Below, piece after piece: positions 30,549-38,527 of a DNA stretch of 64,000 nucleotides (within the stretch, counting starts at the first letter, position 1; each line of letters opens with the position of its first letter). The notes beneath the pieces were generated by a model. It was given only the letters and a program-made list of their open reading frames with translations, did no database searches and had not been told where the DNA came from. This DNA is from Streptomyces phaeofaciens (GTDB lineage Bacteria; Actinomycetota; Actinomycetes; Streptomycetales; Streptomycetaceae): the NCBI RefSeq assembly GCF_014648915.1, contig NZ_BMSA01000002.1, positions 310,001-374,000 on the forward strand. Direction: 5' to 3'. Position numbers and translations under genes: made by a program.

Positions 30549-31412
30549 TCAGGCGAAGTGTGCGGCGTGGGCCGATGCCCAGTCCCGGAAGGAGCGGCCC
30601 GGTCGGCCGAGGACCCGTTCGAGGTCCGGGAACAGCCGCCCCCGGAAGTCGTCGCCCGACTCCAGCACCGTCGCCAGCGCCTTCGCCACCCCGGCGGCCG
30701 TCGCCTCGCCGTAGCGCTCGGCCAGGATCGCGCGATGGGCCTCGACCGAGATCTGCTCGAACCGCAGCGGCCGCCCGAGCGCCTCCCCGAGCGCCGCGAC
30801 CTGCTCCCGCGCGGTCAGCGCCGCGGGCCCGGTCAGCGCGTACGCCCGTCCCGTGTGCCCCGGCTCGGTGAGGGCCCGCACCGCGACCTCCGCGATGTCC
30901 TCGGGGTCGATCAGCGCCTCCGGCAGATCGGCGACCGGGGAGCGCACGACTCCCTCGCCGCGGATCGCCGGCGCCCAGCCCAGGGCCTGGGTCATGAACC
31001 CGTTGGGCCGCAGGATCGTCCAGCCGAGCCCCGACTCCCGCAGGGCGTTCTCCGCCTGGCGGTGCCACGTGCCCAGCGGGGTGTCGTGCTCCTCGTCGAC
31101 CTCCTCCACGCCGAGCGTGGAGAGCTGGACGATGTGCTCGACGCCCGTCTTGCGGGCCACCGCCACCAGGTTCGCGTCATGGGTGCGCTTGTTGTGGCCG
31201 AGCGCCATCAGGAACACCCGGCGCGCGCCCTCCAGGGCGTCCGGCAGCGTGTCCGGCAGGTCCAGGTCCGCGCGCACCACCTCCACCCCGGCGGGCAGCT
31301 CGGCCCGGGACGGGTCACGGGTCAGCGCCCGCACCGGGTGGCCCGCCGCGAGCAGCCGCCTCAGCACCTTGCCGCCGACGTTGCCGGTGGCCCCGGTCAC
31401 CACGATCGTCAT
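30549..31412 (-). CDS. NmrA-like NAD(P)-binding protein (atypical SDR)
   Basis: The 287-residue protein starts with a Rossmann motif 'IVVTGATGNVGGKVLRRLLAAGHPVRALTRDP' and follows the NmrA/HSCARG pattern ('VVRADLDLPDTLPDAL', 'VEHIVQLSTLGVE', 'GWTILRPNGFM'). The usual SDR Tyr-x3-Lys pair is not evident, so it may be a redox sensor, isomerase or reductase. NmrA-like proteins occur as tailoring reductases in many aromatic polyketide clusters. It is 50 bases downstream of the flavin monooxygenase gene in the same operon. The ATG at 31412 has TTGGAG upstream; a TTG 12 bases earlier is less likely. Confidence 0.85.
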   Translation of the reverse strand: MTIVVTGATGNVGGKVLRRLLAAGHPVRALTRDPSRAELPAGVEVVRADLDLPDTLPDALEGARRVFLMALGHNKRTHDANLVAVARKTGVEHIVQLSTLGVEEVDEEHDTPLGTWHRQAENALRESGLGWTILRPNGFMTQALGWAPAIRGEGVVRSPVADLPEALIDPEDIAEVAVRALTEPGHTGRAYALTGPAALTAREQVAALGEALGRPLRFEQISVEAHRAILAERYGEATAAGVAKALATVLESGDDFRGRLFPDLERVLGRPGRSFRDWASAHAAHFA

Positions 31413-31462
31413 GGCTGTCTCCAATCCAGAGGTTCAACAGGGGGTCTTGGGGCGGGGCAGGA

Positions 31463-33061
31463 TCAGCCCGCCGGGCGGTCCAGGACCGTGCGCAGCGCGA
31501 ACTCCAGGCCGGCCGGGTCCCGGTCGTCCGCCGCCCGCCAGGCGACGAACCGGTCCGGGCGCACCAGCGCGGCCCCGGACGAGCTCACGCCGTACGTCTT
31601 CTCCCAGCCGCCCGCCCGGTGCACGCTGATCCGGATGCCGAGCCGCAGGGACGCGTTGGCCGCGGCGGCCTCCCAGGCGGCGCCGTCCGCCCCGGCGAGC
31701 AGCACGAAGCCGTGGCCGAACAGGGCGGTGGTGGAGCCGCCGGAGTCCAGCGGCACGTACGGCGCCCGGGAGCCGGGCCGGCCGGTGGGCGCCGTCGGGT
31801 CCTCCAGCGGCTCGCCCTCGTCGCCGGGTTCGCGGACCACCGCGCCGCCGTCGGCGCAGCGGTAGCCGAAGACCTGGGTGACGGGGGAGATCGGCGCGGC
31901 CGCCGTCCCGTCGTCGAGGTCGGGGCCGAGCCGCTCCACGGTGTTGGCGAACTGCTGCTCCGCGATCATGTCGGCGACGGGGCGGCGCTCCGCGTCATGG
32001 CTGGCCGGCAGGCCGGGACCGGCGAGGCCGCGGGCCGCCAGGGCCAGCTTCCAGGCGAGGTAGAAGCCGTCCATCACGGCCGTGTTGCCGCCGAGGCCGC
32101 CGGGTGCCGGGACGACCTTCGCCGCGTCGCCGATCAGATGGACGCGGCCCACGGAGAACCGGTCGGCCACCTCGCACACGATCTCCGTGCCGCCCGCGCC
32201 GGTCACCGTCAGCTCCAGGTCCGGCATGCCGAGGCCGGTGCGGACCAGCTCGGCGCACTGCTCGTCGGAGTAGCCGGAGAAGTCGGGCCGGTCCTTCGTC
32301 ATGCCCCGGATGTAGCCGTACCGGCCGGGCACGTCGGTGGTGTAGAAGACGCCGGGCACCGGCTGGAGCAGATGGAACAGGGCGAACCGTTTTCCCTCCG
32401 CCACGCCGCCCTCCAGGTGGGCGAGGGATCCGCTCATGTCCGCGTCGAAGAAGACCCGGAAGACCTCGCCGATCCGGCCCCGCCCGTGCGTGCCGACGCC
32501 CAGCGCCCGGCGGACCGGACTGTGCCGGCCGTCCGCCGCCACCAGCCACCCCGCCCGCACCTCGCGCTCGGCGCCGGTGGCCGTGTCCCGCAGCAGGGCC
32601 GTGACCCCGTCGGCGTCCTGGACGAAGGAGACCAGCTCGGTGCCGAAGGACAGGTCCGCGCCCAGCTCACGGGCCCGGTCGGCCAGGATCACCTCGGTGC
32701 GCTCCTGGCTCGCCATCCCCCAGCCCTCGGGGGACACATGGCTCATGCTCATCTCGCCCTGGGTCATGATGCCGCGCAGCACCGGGCCGGCCAGGGTGTC
32801 GGCGAGCGCCATGTAGAAGGAGCCGGTGCCGCCCGGGGAAGCGGCGACGATCCGGTCGGCGACCCCGCCGATCCTGAGCGCCTCCATCGTGTGCGGGTAC
32901 TGGCCCCGCGCCTTCATCACCACCGAGGTGCCCGGGTGCTTCTCGACCACCAGGGGACGGACGCCGTGCAGGGCGAGGAAGAGTGCGGTGGACAGGCCGG
33001 ACAGACCGCCACCGGCGATCAGGACCGGCACGGTCGCCTCGGACACGGGTGTCTGGGACAC
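31463..33061 (-). CDS. FAD-dependent monooxygenase, class A (aromatic hydroxylase)
   Basis: This 532-residue enzyme has the FAD dinucleotide motif 'VLIAGGGLSGLSTALFLALHGVRPLVVEKH' (about 12-41), a middle 'LVAADGRHSPVRRALGV' (DG motif) and the GD motif 'RVHLIGDAAKVVPAPGGLGGNTAVMDGFYLAWKLA'. A C-terminal thioredoxin-like extension makes it the PgaE/RdmE/MtmOIV-size group found in aromatic polyketide clusters. It hydroxylates or oxidises a polycyclic intermediate using NAD(P)H and O2. GTG 33061 has AGGAG 6 bases upstream. It is divergent from the ABM/SnoaL operon. The regiochemistry cannot be predicted. Confidence 0.9.
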   Translation of the reverse strand: MSQTPVSEATVPVLIAGGGLSGLSTALFLALHGVRPLVVEKHPGTSVVMKARGQYPHTMEALRIGGVADRIVAASPGGTGSFYMALADTLAGPVLRGIMTQGEMSMSHVSPEGWGMASQERTEVILADRARELGADLSFGTELVSFVQDADGVTALLRDTATGAEREVRAGWLVAADGRHSPVRRALGVGTHGRGRIGEVFRVFFDADMSGSLAHLEGGVAEGKRFALFHLLQPVPGVFYTTDVPGRYGYIRGMTKDRPDFSGYSDEQCAELVRTGLGMPDLELTVTGAGGTEIVCEVADRFSVGRVHLIGDAAKVVPAPGGLGGNTAVMDGFYLAWKLALAARGLAGPGLPASHDAERRPVADMIAEQQFANTVERLGPDLDDGTAAAPISPVTQVFGYRCADGGAVVREPGDEGEPLEDPTAPTGRPGSRAPYVPLDSGGSTTALFGHGFVLLAGADGAAWEAAAANASLRLGIRISVHRAGGWEKTYGVSSSGAALVRPDRFVAWRAADDRDPAGLEFALRTVLDRPAG

Positions 33062-33306
33062 GGTTGCTCCTGTGGCTCGGCGGAAGGTCGCGGCCCGCGG
33101 GCCGCGGCGCAAGGGTCGCGGCCCTCAGGATCGGCAGCCCGGATCGTGGACGGCTCGGGGCGCGGTGCCGCCCGGCAGGGGGCTCGGTCGTGCCGGTCTG
33201 CCTCCGGCCTCCAACACGCCACCACCCCGCCATCAGCGCCGGCCTGAAAGGTGGACCCCGCACCTGATTTCCGCACTCAACGCCCGTGCCCCAACGAGGA
33301 GTCTTC

Positions 33307-33618
33307 GTGGTCGTCTTCGTCAACAAGCTGACGCTCATCGGCAAACCCGAGGAGCTGGAGCGGATCTACGCGCACGTCGCGGAGTTCATGGAGGAGCAGC
33401 CCGGCCTCATCCGCTACCAGCTGGTCCGCTCCCAGAAGGACCCCGGCATCTGGTTCAACGTGGCCGAGTGGGACAGCAAGGAGTCCTTCGACAAGGCGCT
33501 GGCCGAACCGGAGTTCCGGGCCCGGCTCAAGGCGCTCGGCACGGTCATCGAGGGCGAGCCGCACCTCAGCGACGTCGTCGTCGAGGGCGTCGCCCGGCAG
33601 CCCGGCGCGGCCCGGTGA
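33307..33618 (+). CDS. Antibiotic biosynthesis monooxygenase (ActVA-ORF6-like)
   Basis: The 103-residue protein has the ABM ferredoxin-like fold: '[41 protein letters not shown]' and '[21 protein letters not shown]'. Small cofactor-free ABM enzymes such as ActVA-ORF6 oxidise anthrones to quinones with O2. GTG 33307 is chosen because GAGGAG lies 6 bases upstream; an earlier GTG at 33286 has none. It begins a rightward operon coupled to the SnoaL-like gene by a GTGA overlap. A quinone-forming role is inferred from family and context. Confidence 0.85.
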   Translation: MVVFVNKLTLIGKPEELERIYAHVAEFMEEQPGLIRYQLVRSQKDPGIWFNVAEWDSKESFDKALAEPEFRARLKALGTVIEGEPHLSDVVVEGVARQPGAAR

Positions 33619-34079
33619 CCGCCGCCGGCACCGCCCCGGCCACCGCGCCCGCGGTCACCGCCGAGGCCTACGCCCAGATCCTCCAGTTCTACGCCGGGCA
33701 CATGCAGGACCTCGACACGGGTGCCGCCGAGGAGTGGGCCGAGGGCTTCACCGAGGACGGCGTCTTCGCCCAGAACGTCAAGCCCGAGCCGTGGCGCGGC
33801 CGCACCCACATCGCCACCTCCATGCGCCGCGGCCTGGACCGGCTCGCCGAGCGCGGGGTCCAGCGCCGGCACTGGCTGTCCATGGTCGTCGCCACGCCGG
33901 CGGACCCCGTCGACGGGGCCGACGACACCGTGCGCACCCGCTACTACGCCGTCGTCTTCGAGACCCCGCGCGGCGGCCAGGCGTCGGTGTACCTCAGCAC
34001 CACCGGCGAGGACCTGCTGGTCCGCCGCGGTGCCCGGTGGTTCATCAAGCACCGCGAGATCTTCCACGACGGGGCCTGA
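33615..34079 (+). CDS. SnoaL-like (NTF2-fold) protein 1
   Basis: This 154-residue protein begins at a GTG overlapping the ABM stop (GTGA). The NTF2-like pattern is clear: '[37 protein letters not shown]' then '[46 protein letters not shown]'. Members in aromatic polyketide clusters act as cyclases (SnoaL), hydroxylases, or ActVI-ORFA-type accessory proteins. It is 1 base away from a second paralogue to which it is visibly similar ('[23 protein letters not shown]' versus 'HLSTTGRDLLVRHGDRWLVRHRI'), so the two arose by duplication. Which reaction each performs is not predictable from sequence. Confidence 0.85.
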   Translation: MTAAGTAPATAPAVTAEAYAQILQFYAGHMQDLDTGAAEEWAEGFTEDGVFAQNVKPEPWRGRTHIATSMRRGLDRLAERGVQRRHWLSMVVATPADPVDGADDTVRTRYYAVVFETPRGGQASVYLSTTGEDLLVRRGARWFIKHREIFHDGA

Positions 34080-34080
34080 C

Positions 34081-34614
34081 ATGACGCCGCCGGAGAGCGG
34101 CGCGCCCGGCGTTCCCGCCGTAGGTGTCGATGCCCGTCTCTACGACGAGGTCCAGCGGTTCTACGCCCGCCAGGTGCAGCTCCTCGGCGACGGGGACGTC
34201 GACCGCTGGGCCCTGACCTTCGCCGAGGACGCCGTCTTCGAGCAGGAGGCCCCGCCGGAGAAGGTCTTCGCCGGGAACGCGCCGCCCGTCCGGCGCGGGC
34301 GCGCGGAGATCGCCGCCGCCGCGCGCGGGGCCGTCGCCGAACGCGCCGCGGCCGGGCGGGTGCGGCGCTACCTCATCGGGATGCTCACGGTGCGCCGGCT
34401 GCCGGACGGCGCGCTCACCACCCGCTACTGCGCGGTGCTGGTGCAGACCCCGCCCGGGGGCCGTGCCGCACTGCATCTGAGCACCACCGGCCGGGACCTG
34501 CTGGTACGCCACGGCGACCGCTGGCTGGTCCGGCACCGGATCAACTCCCACGACAGTGAGGCCGGTTCGCACACCGGCCTCGGACAGCAGAAGGAGAAGC
34601 CATGGCCGATCTGA
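34081..34614 (+). CDS. SnoaL-like (NTF2-fold) protein 2
   Basis: The 177-residue protein is the second of three tandem NTF2-fold genes and is a clear paralogue of the first. Its core is 'DEVQRFYARQVQLLGDGDVDRWALTFAEDAVFEQEAPPE' and the C-terminal half matches SnoaL-like 1. ATG 34081 starts one base after the previous stop. Its last 13 bases overlap the next gene, whose ribosome binding site (AAGGAG) lies within it. It may form a heterodimer with its paralogue. The role, cyclase or hydratase/hydroxylase helper, is unresolved. Confidence 0.85.
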   Translation: MTPPESGAPGVPAVGVDARLYDEVQRFYARQVQLLGDGDVDRWALTFAEDAVFEQEAPPEKVFAGNAPPVRRGRAEIAAAARGAVAERAAAGRVRRYLIGMLTVRRLPDGALTTRYCAVLVQTPPGGRAALHLSTTGRDLLVRHGDRWLVRHRINSHDSEAGSHTGLGQQKEKPWPI

Positions 34615-35063
34615 CACGCGAGCGGGTGGAGGCGGCCTACGCGGCCCTCCTGACCGGCGACCGCGACAAGATCACCGAGTACTGGTCCGAGGACCTCCGT
34701 TTCCAGATGCCGGGCAACCACCAGTTCGCGGGCTGGTTCACCGGACTCGACGACTACCTGGAGAAGATGGCCAAGCTGATGGAGGCCTGCGGCGGCCGGA
34801 TCACCTCCGAGACCGTCAGCGTCCTGGTCAACGAGCAGGACGGCATCTCCGTCGACATCTACCGCCTCGACGGCTACCGCGCCCACGCCGAGGAGGGCGC
34901 CACCTCGCCGTACGAGCGCCTCCAGGTGGAGGGCGTGCACGTGCTGCGCTGGGAGAACGGGCGGATCGTCGAGGGCCGCAGCGGTCTGTTCGCCGACGGG
35001 GTGACCCGGGCCAACCTGTGGTGGTCGCCGGTCGGCACGGACGGGGAGCGCACGGAGCTGTGA
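34602..35063 (+). CDS. SnoaL-like (NTF2-fold) protein 3
   Basis: This 153-residue protein has a different sequence type from the two before it: 'VEAAYAALLTGDRDKITEYWSEDLRFQMPGNHQFAGWFTGLDDYLEKM' is a standard SnoaL_2 pattern with the active-site-like His in 'PGNHQFAGWF'. It is thus not a recent duplicate but a separate lineage. ATG 34602 has AAGGAG upstream. Its stop overlaps the SDR start as GTGA. Such proteins isomerise, cyclise or hydrate polyketide intermediates; the family is not diagnostic here. Confidence 0.82.
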   Translation: MADLTRERVEAAYAALLTGDRDKITEYWSEDLRFQMPGNHQFAGWFTGLDDYLEKMAKLMEACGGRITSETVSVLVNEQDGISVDIYRLDGYRAHAEEGATSPYERLQVEGVHVLRWENGRIVEGRSGLFADGVTRANLWWSPVGTDGERTEL

Positions 35064-35830
35064 CCGCCGCCGACGGTGTGCGGAGCCTGGCCGGACGGGC
35101 CGTCGTCGTCACCGGCGGCGGCACCGGGATCGGCCGGGCGGCCGCGCACGCCTTCGCGGACGAGGGCGCCCGTGTCCTGGTGGTGGGGCGGGGCGCCGCC
35201 CGGCTCGCCGAGACCGCCCACGGGCGCCCCGGCATCCACCCCTGCGTGGCGGACGTCGGCGCGGCCGACGGGCCCGCCCGGATCGTCGAGGCCGCGCTGA
35301 GCGCGCTCGGCGGCCTCGACGTGCTGGTCAACAACGCGGTGACCATGCGCTCGGCACCGCTCGGCGCCATCGCGCGCGAAAACACCCACGAGCAGGTCGC
35401 CACCAACCTGCTCGCCCCGCTCTTCCTCACCCAGGAGGCGCTGCCCCCTCTGGAGGCCGCCAAGGGCACGGTCCTCAACGTCACCACGGCCGGCAACCAG
35501 CGCGGCTGGCCCGGCCACTCGGTGTACGGCGCGACCAAGGCCGCCCTGGACTTCCTCACCCGCACCTGGGCGCTGGAACTCGCCCCGCGCGGCATCCGGG
35601 TCGCCGCCGTGGCGCCCGGCCCGGTCGAGACCCCGATCGGCGAGCACGCGGGCCTGGACGCCGAGGGCGTGGCGCGGCTGCGCGAGCGCCAGCGCCGGCG
35701 GGTGCCGCTCGGCCGGGTCGGACAGCCCGAGGAGATCGCCTGGTGGCTGGTGAACCTGGCCCGCCCCGAGGCGTCGTACGCCACCGGCCTGGTGCTGCCG
35801 GTGGACGGCGGCGCCGGCGTCGTGTTCTGA
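35060..35830 (+). CDS. SDR-family oxidoreductase
   Basis: The 256-residue protein has the cofactor motif 'VVTGGGTGIGRAAAHAFADEG', 'LVNNAVTM' and the active-site 'YGATK' (Tyr-x3-Lys). At the position of the usual catalytic Ser (13 before Tyr) there is Thr in 'NVTTAGNQRG', which is unusual but may still work. The start is the GTG at 35060, overlapping the preceding stop (GTGA). It is part of the ABM-SnoaL-SDR-luciferase operon, so it probably reduces or oxidises a polyketide hydroxyl. Whether it uses NADH or NADPH is unclear; the residue after the second beta-strand is Gly-Arg, which suggests NADPH. Confidence 0.87.
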   Translation: MTAADGVRSLAGRAVVVTGGGTGIGRAAAHAFADEGARVLVVGRGAARLAETAHGRPGIHPCVADVGAADGPARIVEAALSALGGLDVLVNNAVTMRSAPLGAIARENTHEQVATNLLAPLFLTQEALPPLEAAKGTVLNVTTAGNQRGWPGHSVYGATKAALDFLTRTWALELAPRGIRVAAVAPGPVETPIGEHAGLDAEGVARLRERQRRRVPLGRVGQPEEIAWWLVNLARPEASYATGLVLPVDGGAGVVF

Positions 35831-35895
35831 GCGGTCCCGCAGCCCGACCGAGCGCCCCGCCCGACTCGTCCGACCACACGGAGCTTGGAGCATCC

Positions 35896-36951
35896 ATGGA
35901 ATTCGGCATCAACTTCTTCCCGACCGTCGGCCCGGACGACAAGCCGGCCGACCAGTACTTCGACGAGGCTCTGCGCCTGGCCGAACTCGCCGAGGAACTC
36001 GGCTACGACCATGTGAAGACCGTCGAGCACTACTTCTTCGAGTACGGCGGCTACAGCCCGGACCCGGTGACCTTCCTGGCCGCCGTGGCCGCCCGCACCA
36101 GCCGGGTCAAGCTGGTCACCGGCGCCGTCATCCCGGCGTTCACGCACCCGGTGAAGCTGGCCGGCAAGCTGGCCATGCTGGACAACATCTCGCACGGCCG
36201 GCTCCAGGTCGGCTTCGGACGGGCCTTCCTGCCCGACGAGTTCGACGCCTTCCAGCTGCCGATGGACGAGAGCCGGCCCCGCTTCCTGGACGGTCTGCGC
36301 GCCTGCCAGAAGCTGTGGGCGGAGGAGAACGTGGTCTGGGACAGCGAGTTCCACAGCTTCGGCCCGGTCACCCTGCTGCCCCGCCCCTACCAGCGCCCGC
36401 ACCCCAGGATCCTGGTCGCCGCGGCCATCACGCCCTCCTCCTGCGAGCAGGCGGGCCGCGACGGTCACGGGCTGCTGCTCGTGCCGTCGATCTCCAAGCG
36501 CGAGAAGGTCCAGGAGATGCTCACCCTCTACCGCAAGGCCTACGCCGAGGCCGGCCACCCGGCGGGCGGCGACGAGGTGCACCTCAGCTACGGCTGCTAC
36601 CTCAGCGAGGACCCTGCCGAGGCCCGCACCAAGGGCCGGGAGTACGCCCGTCGCACCAACGCGGTGATGGTGGACGCGGTCGCCGCCTGGGGCACCCGCC
36701 GCAGCGAGGGGTACGCCGGGTACGAGTCGATCGTCGACAAGATCAACAAGGCGGACTTCGACAAGTCGCTGACCGAGAACAAGACCCTGGTCGGCAGCCC
36801 CGAGGAGGTCACCGAGCGGCTGCGCACCATCCGTGAGTGGTTCGGGGACGTCACCATCAGCCTCCAGCTGATCTCCGGCAACCCGACCTACGAGGAGTCG
36901 GCCCGCAGCGCCCGGCTCTTCGCCGAGCAGGTCATGCCGAACTTCCGCTGA
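35896..36951 (+). CDS. Luciferase-like (LLM) flavin-dependent monooxygenase
   Basis: This 351-residue protein has the bacterial luciferase TIM barrel: 'MEFGINFFPTVGPDD', 'LAELAEELGYDHVKTVEHYFFEYGGYSPDPVTFLAAVAARTSRVKLVTGAVIPAFTHPVKLAGKLAMLDNISHGRLQVGFGR' (shortened pieces of one region) and a C-terminal 'ARLFAEQVMPNFR'. It would use reduced FMN from a separate reductase, and an ActVB-like flavin reductase is encoded at 39761. It probably oxygenates the polyketide skeleton (hydroxylation, epoxidation or Baeyer-Villiger). GGAG lies 6 bases before ATG 35896. It is the last gene of its operon, and a very strong terminator follows. Confidence 0.88.
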   Translation: MEFGINFFPTVGPDDKPADQYFDEALRLAELAEELGYDHVKTVEHYFFEYGGYSPDPVTFLAAVAARTSRVKLVTGAVIPAFTHPVKLAGKLAMLDNISHGRLQVGFGRAFLPDEFDAFQLPMDESRPRFLDGLRACQKLWAEENVVWDSEFHSFGPVTLLPRPYQRPHPRILVAAAITPSSCEQAGRDGHGLLLVPSISKREKVQEMLTLYRKAYAEAGHPAGGDEVHLSYGCYLSEDPAEARTKGREYARRTNAVMVDAVAAWGTRRSEGYAGYESIVDKINKADFDKSLTENKTLVGSPEEVTERLRTIREWFGDVTISLQLISGNPTYEESARSARLFAEQVMPNFR

Positions 36952-36965
36952 CGGCAGGGCACATG

Positions 36966-37008
36966 AGGAGGGGCTCCCCGAACCGGCCGGGTTCGGGGAG
37001 CCCCTCCT
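36966..37008. terminator. Very strong bidirectional hairpin terminator
   Basis: A perfect 19-bp stem (AGGAGGGGCTCCCCGAACC and its complement) with a 5-base loop lies between the convergent LLM and GMC genes. It is the longest perfect stem in the window. Confidence 0.88.
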
Positions 37009-37022
37009 GTCGTGCCGGGCCG

Positions 37023-38492
37023 TCAGCGGCCCGCGACCGACGGCACCAGCAGCGACGTCACCCGCGCGGCCACCGCCGCCACGGTCAGCGCCGGCGGCAC
37101 CGCGCCGGAGGAGCCGTGCAGCAGCGAGCTGTCCACGACGTACAGGTTCCGCGCGCCGTGCACCCGGCCGCCGGCATCGGTGGCCAGGCCCAGCGGCACA
37201 CCCCCGACGACGTTCCCGCCGGTCGTGCCGATGCGGTTGAACGCGGTACGGCTGCCCGGGGTCGCCGCGTTCAGCCGGTCCAGGGTGTCCTGCACCGCCC
37301 GGGCCGCCCGCTGCACCCGCGGGTCCTCGACGGGCCAGTTCAGGACGACGTCGTCCGCGTCGGCGTCGTAGCCGAAGGAGCCCAGCGGTTCGGTCGGGGA
37401 GGCGCCGATGGTGGTGATCCAGCCCTCGTCGGCGGGCGCGTCCACCCAGGGGAAGTTGAGCAGGGTGACCGGGGCGTACGGGTTGTCCTCCCAGTCCCGG
37501 ACGAGCACCGAGCACGGGCCGCCCTGCGCCGGGTTGTTGGGCGCCATCCCGGTCCGCGCGGTGATCACCTCGCTGTTGCCGACCCGGCTGCCCACCGAGG
37601 CGTCCAGGTCCGGCAGGGCGCCCTCGGCGCGGGCCCGCAGCAGCAGCCGGGTGGTGCCGAGCGTCCCGGCGGCCAGCACCAGATGAGCGGCACGCACCTC
37701 GTGCCGGGCGACCACCCGGCCGCCCTCGTCCAGCTCGTCGTAGGACACCAGGTGGCCCTCGCCCGCCGGGCGGATCCCGGTGACGCGGGAGAGCGGGCGG
37801 ACCTCGACCCGGCCGGTGGCCTCGGCGCGGGCCAGCACCGTGACGTCCATGCTGCGCTGGGCGCCGCTGTTGACGCCGAACACGTTGAGCCCGGCGATGT
37901 GCGAGGCGGTCCTGCGGCCCGCCATCTCCTCGCGGACCACGTCCCAGTCGACGGCCAGGTCGACCGGCTCGTGCGGGATGCCCGCCCGGTCCAGCTGCTC
38001 CATGAAGTCCCGGGAGGAGCGGTAGAAGTCCGACTCCAGGACGTCCTTGGGGATCGGGGAGCAGCCGATCAGCTCCCGGGCCTCGGGGTACCAGACATCG
38101 TGCATCTCGTCCCGGTCGAGCACCCCGGCGAAGGCCCGCTCGAACAGGGCGGCGGACGGCTCGACCATGGTGCCGTTGCTGAGCAGCGAGGCGCCGCCGA
38201 CACCGGCCGCCGCGATCATCGTCAGGCCCTCGCCCTCCAGGGACTCCAGGACGCCGGTACGGATGTCCAGCGTCCGGTCCGTGAGCGGGGAGCGCGGGCT
38301 GAGCCAGGAGGCGCGGCCGTCCGGCGCGTGCTGGGTGGCGAAGGTGTCGCCCTCGGGGCCGACCGGCCAGCGCCGGCCGCGCTCCAGCACGAGGGTGGCG
38401 ACCCCGGCCTCGGCCAGCCGCAGGGCCGCGATCGAACCGGCGTAGCCGGTGCCGACGACCAGGGCGTCGGCGCGGTGCTGATGGGTTTCCAT
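37023..38492 (-). CDS. GMC-type oxidoreductase (cholesterol-oxidase-like)
   Basis: The 489-residue flavoenzyme has the FAD motif 'ALVVGTGYAGSIAALRLAEAGVATLVLERG' (G14, G16, G19), 'GVGGASLLSNGTMVEPS', 'HLVLAAGTLGTTRLLLRAR' and the C-terminal 'NLYVVDSSLLHGSSGAVPPALTVAAVAARV'. These place it in the GMC/cholesterol-oxidase branch, which oxidises alcohols with O2 or another acceptor. The C-terminal active-site His is not in the usual 'HxxG' form. Such enzymes are uncommon in type II polyketide clusters. ATG 38492 was chosen; the longer frame to 39710 includes the APH-like gene in another frame. It is 35 bases downstream of the APH-like gene in the same operon. Confidence 0.88.
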   Translation of the reverse strand: METHQHRADALVVGTGYAGSIAALRLAEAGVATLVLERGRRWPVGPEGDTFATQHAPDGRASWLSPRSPLTDRTLDIRTGVLESLEGEGLTMIAAAGVGGASLLSNGTMVEPSAALFERAFAGVLDRDEMHDVWYPEARELIGCSPIPKDVLESDFYRSSRDFMEQLDRAGIPHEPVDLAVDWDVVREEMAGRRTASHIAGLNVFGVNSGAQRSMDVTVLARAEATGRVEVRPLSRVTGIRPAGEGHLVSYDELDEGGRVVARHEVRAAHLVLAAGTLGTTRLLLRARAEGALPDLDASVGSRVGNSEVITARTGMAPNNPAQGGPCSVLVRDWEDNPYAPVTLLNFPWVDAPADEGWITTIGASPTEPLGSFGYDADADDVVLNWPVEDPRVQRAARAVQDTLDRLNAATPGSRTAFNRIGTTGGNVVGGVPLGLATDAGGRVHGARNLYVVDSSLLHGSSGAVPPALTVAAVAARVTSLLVPSVAGR

Positions 38493-38527
38493 GGGACGGC
38501 CTTTCGATGGGGATCGGGTACGTCGGA

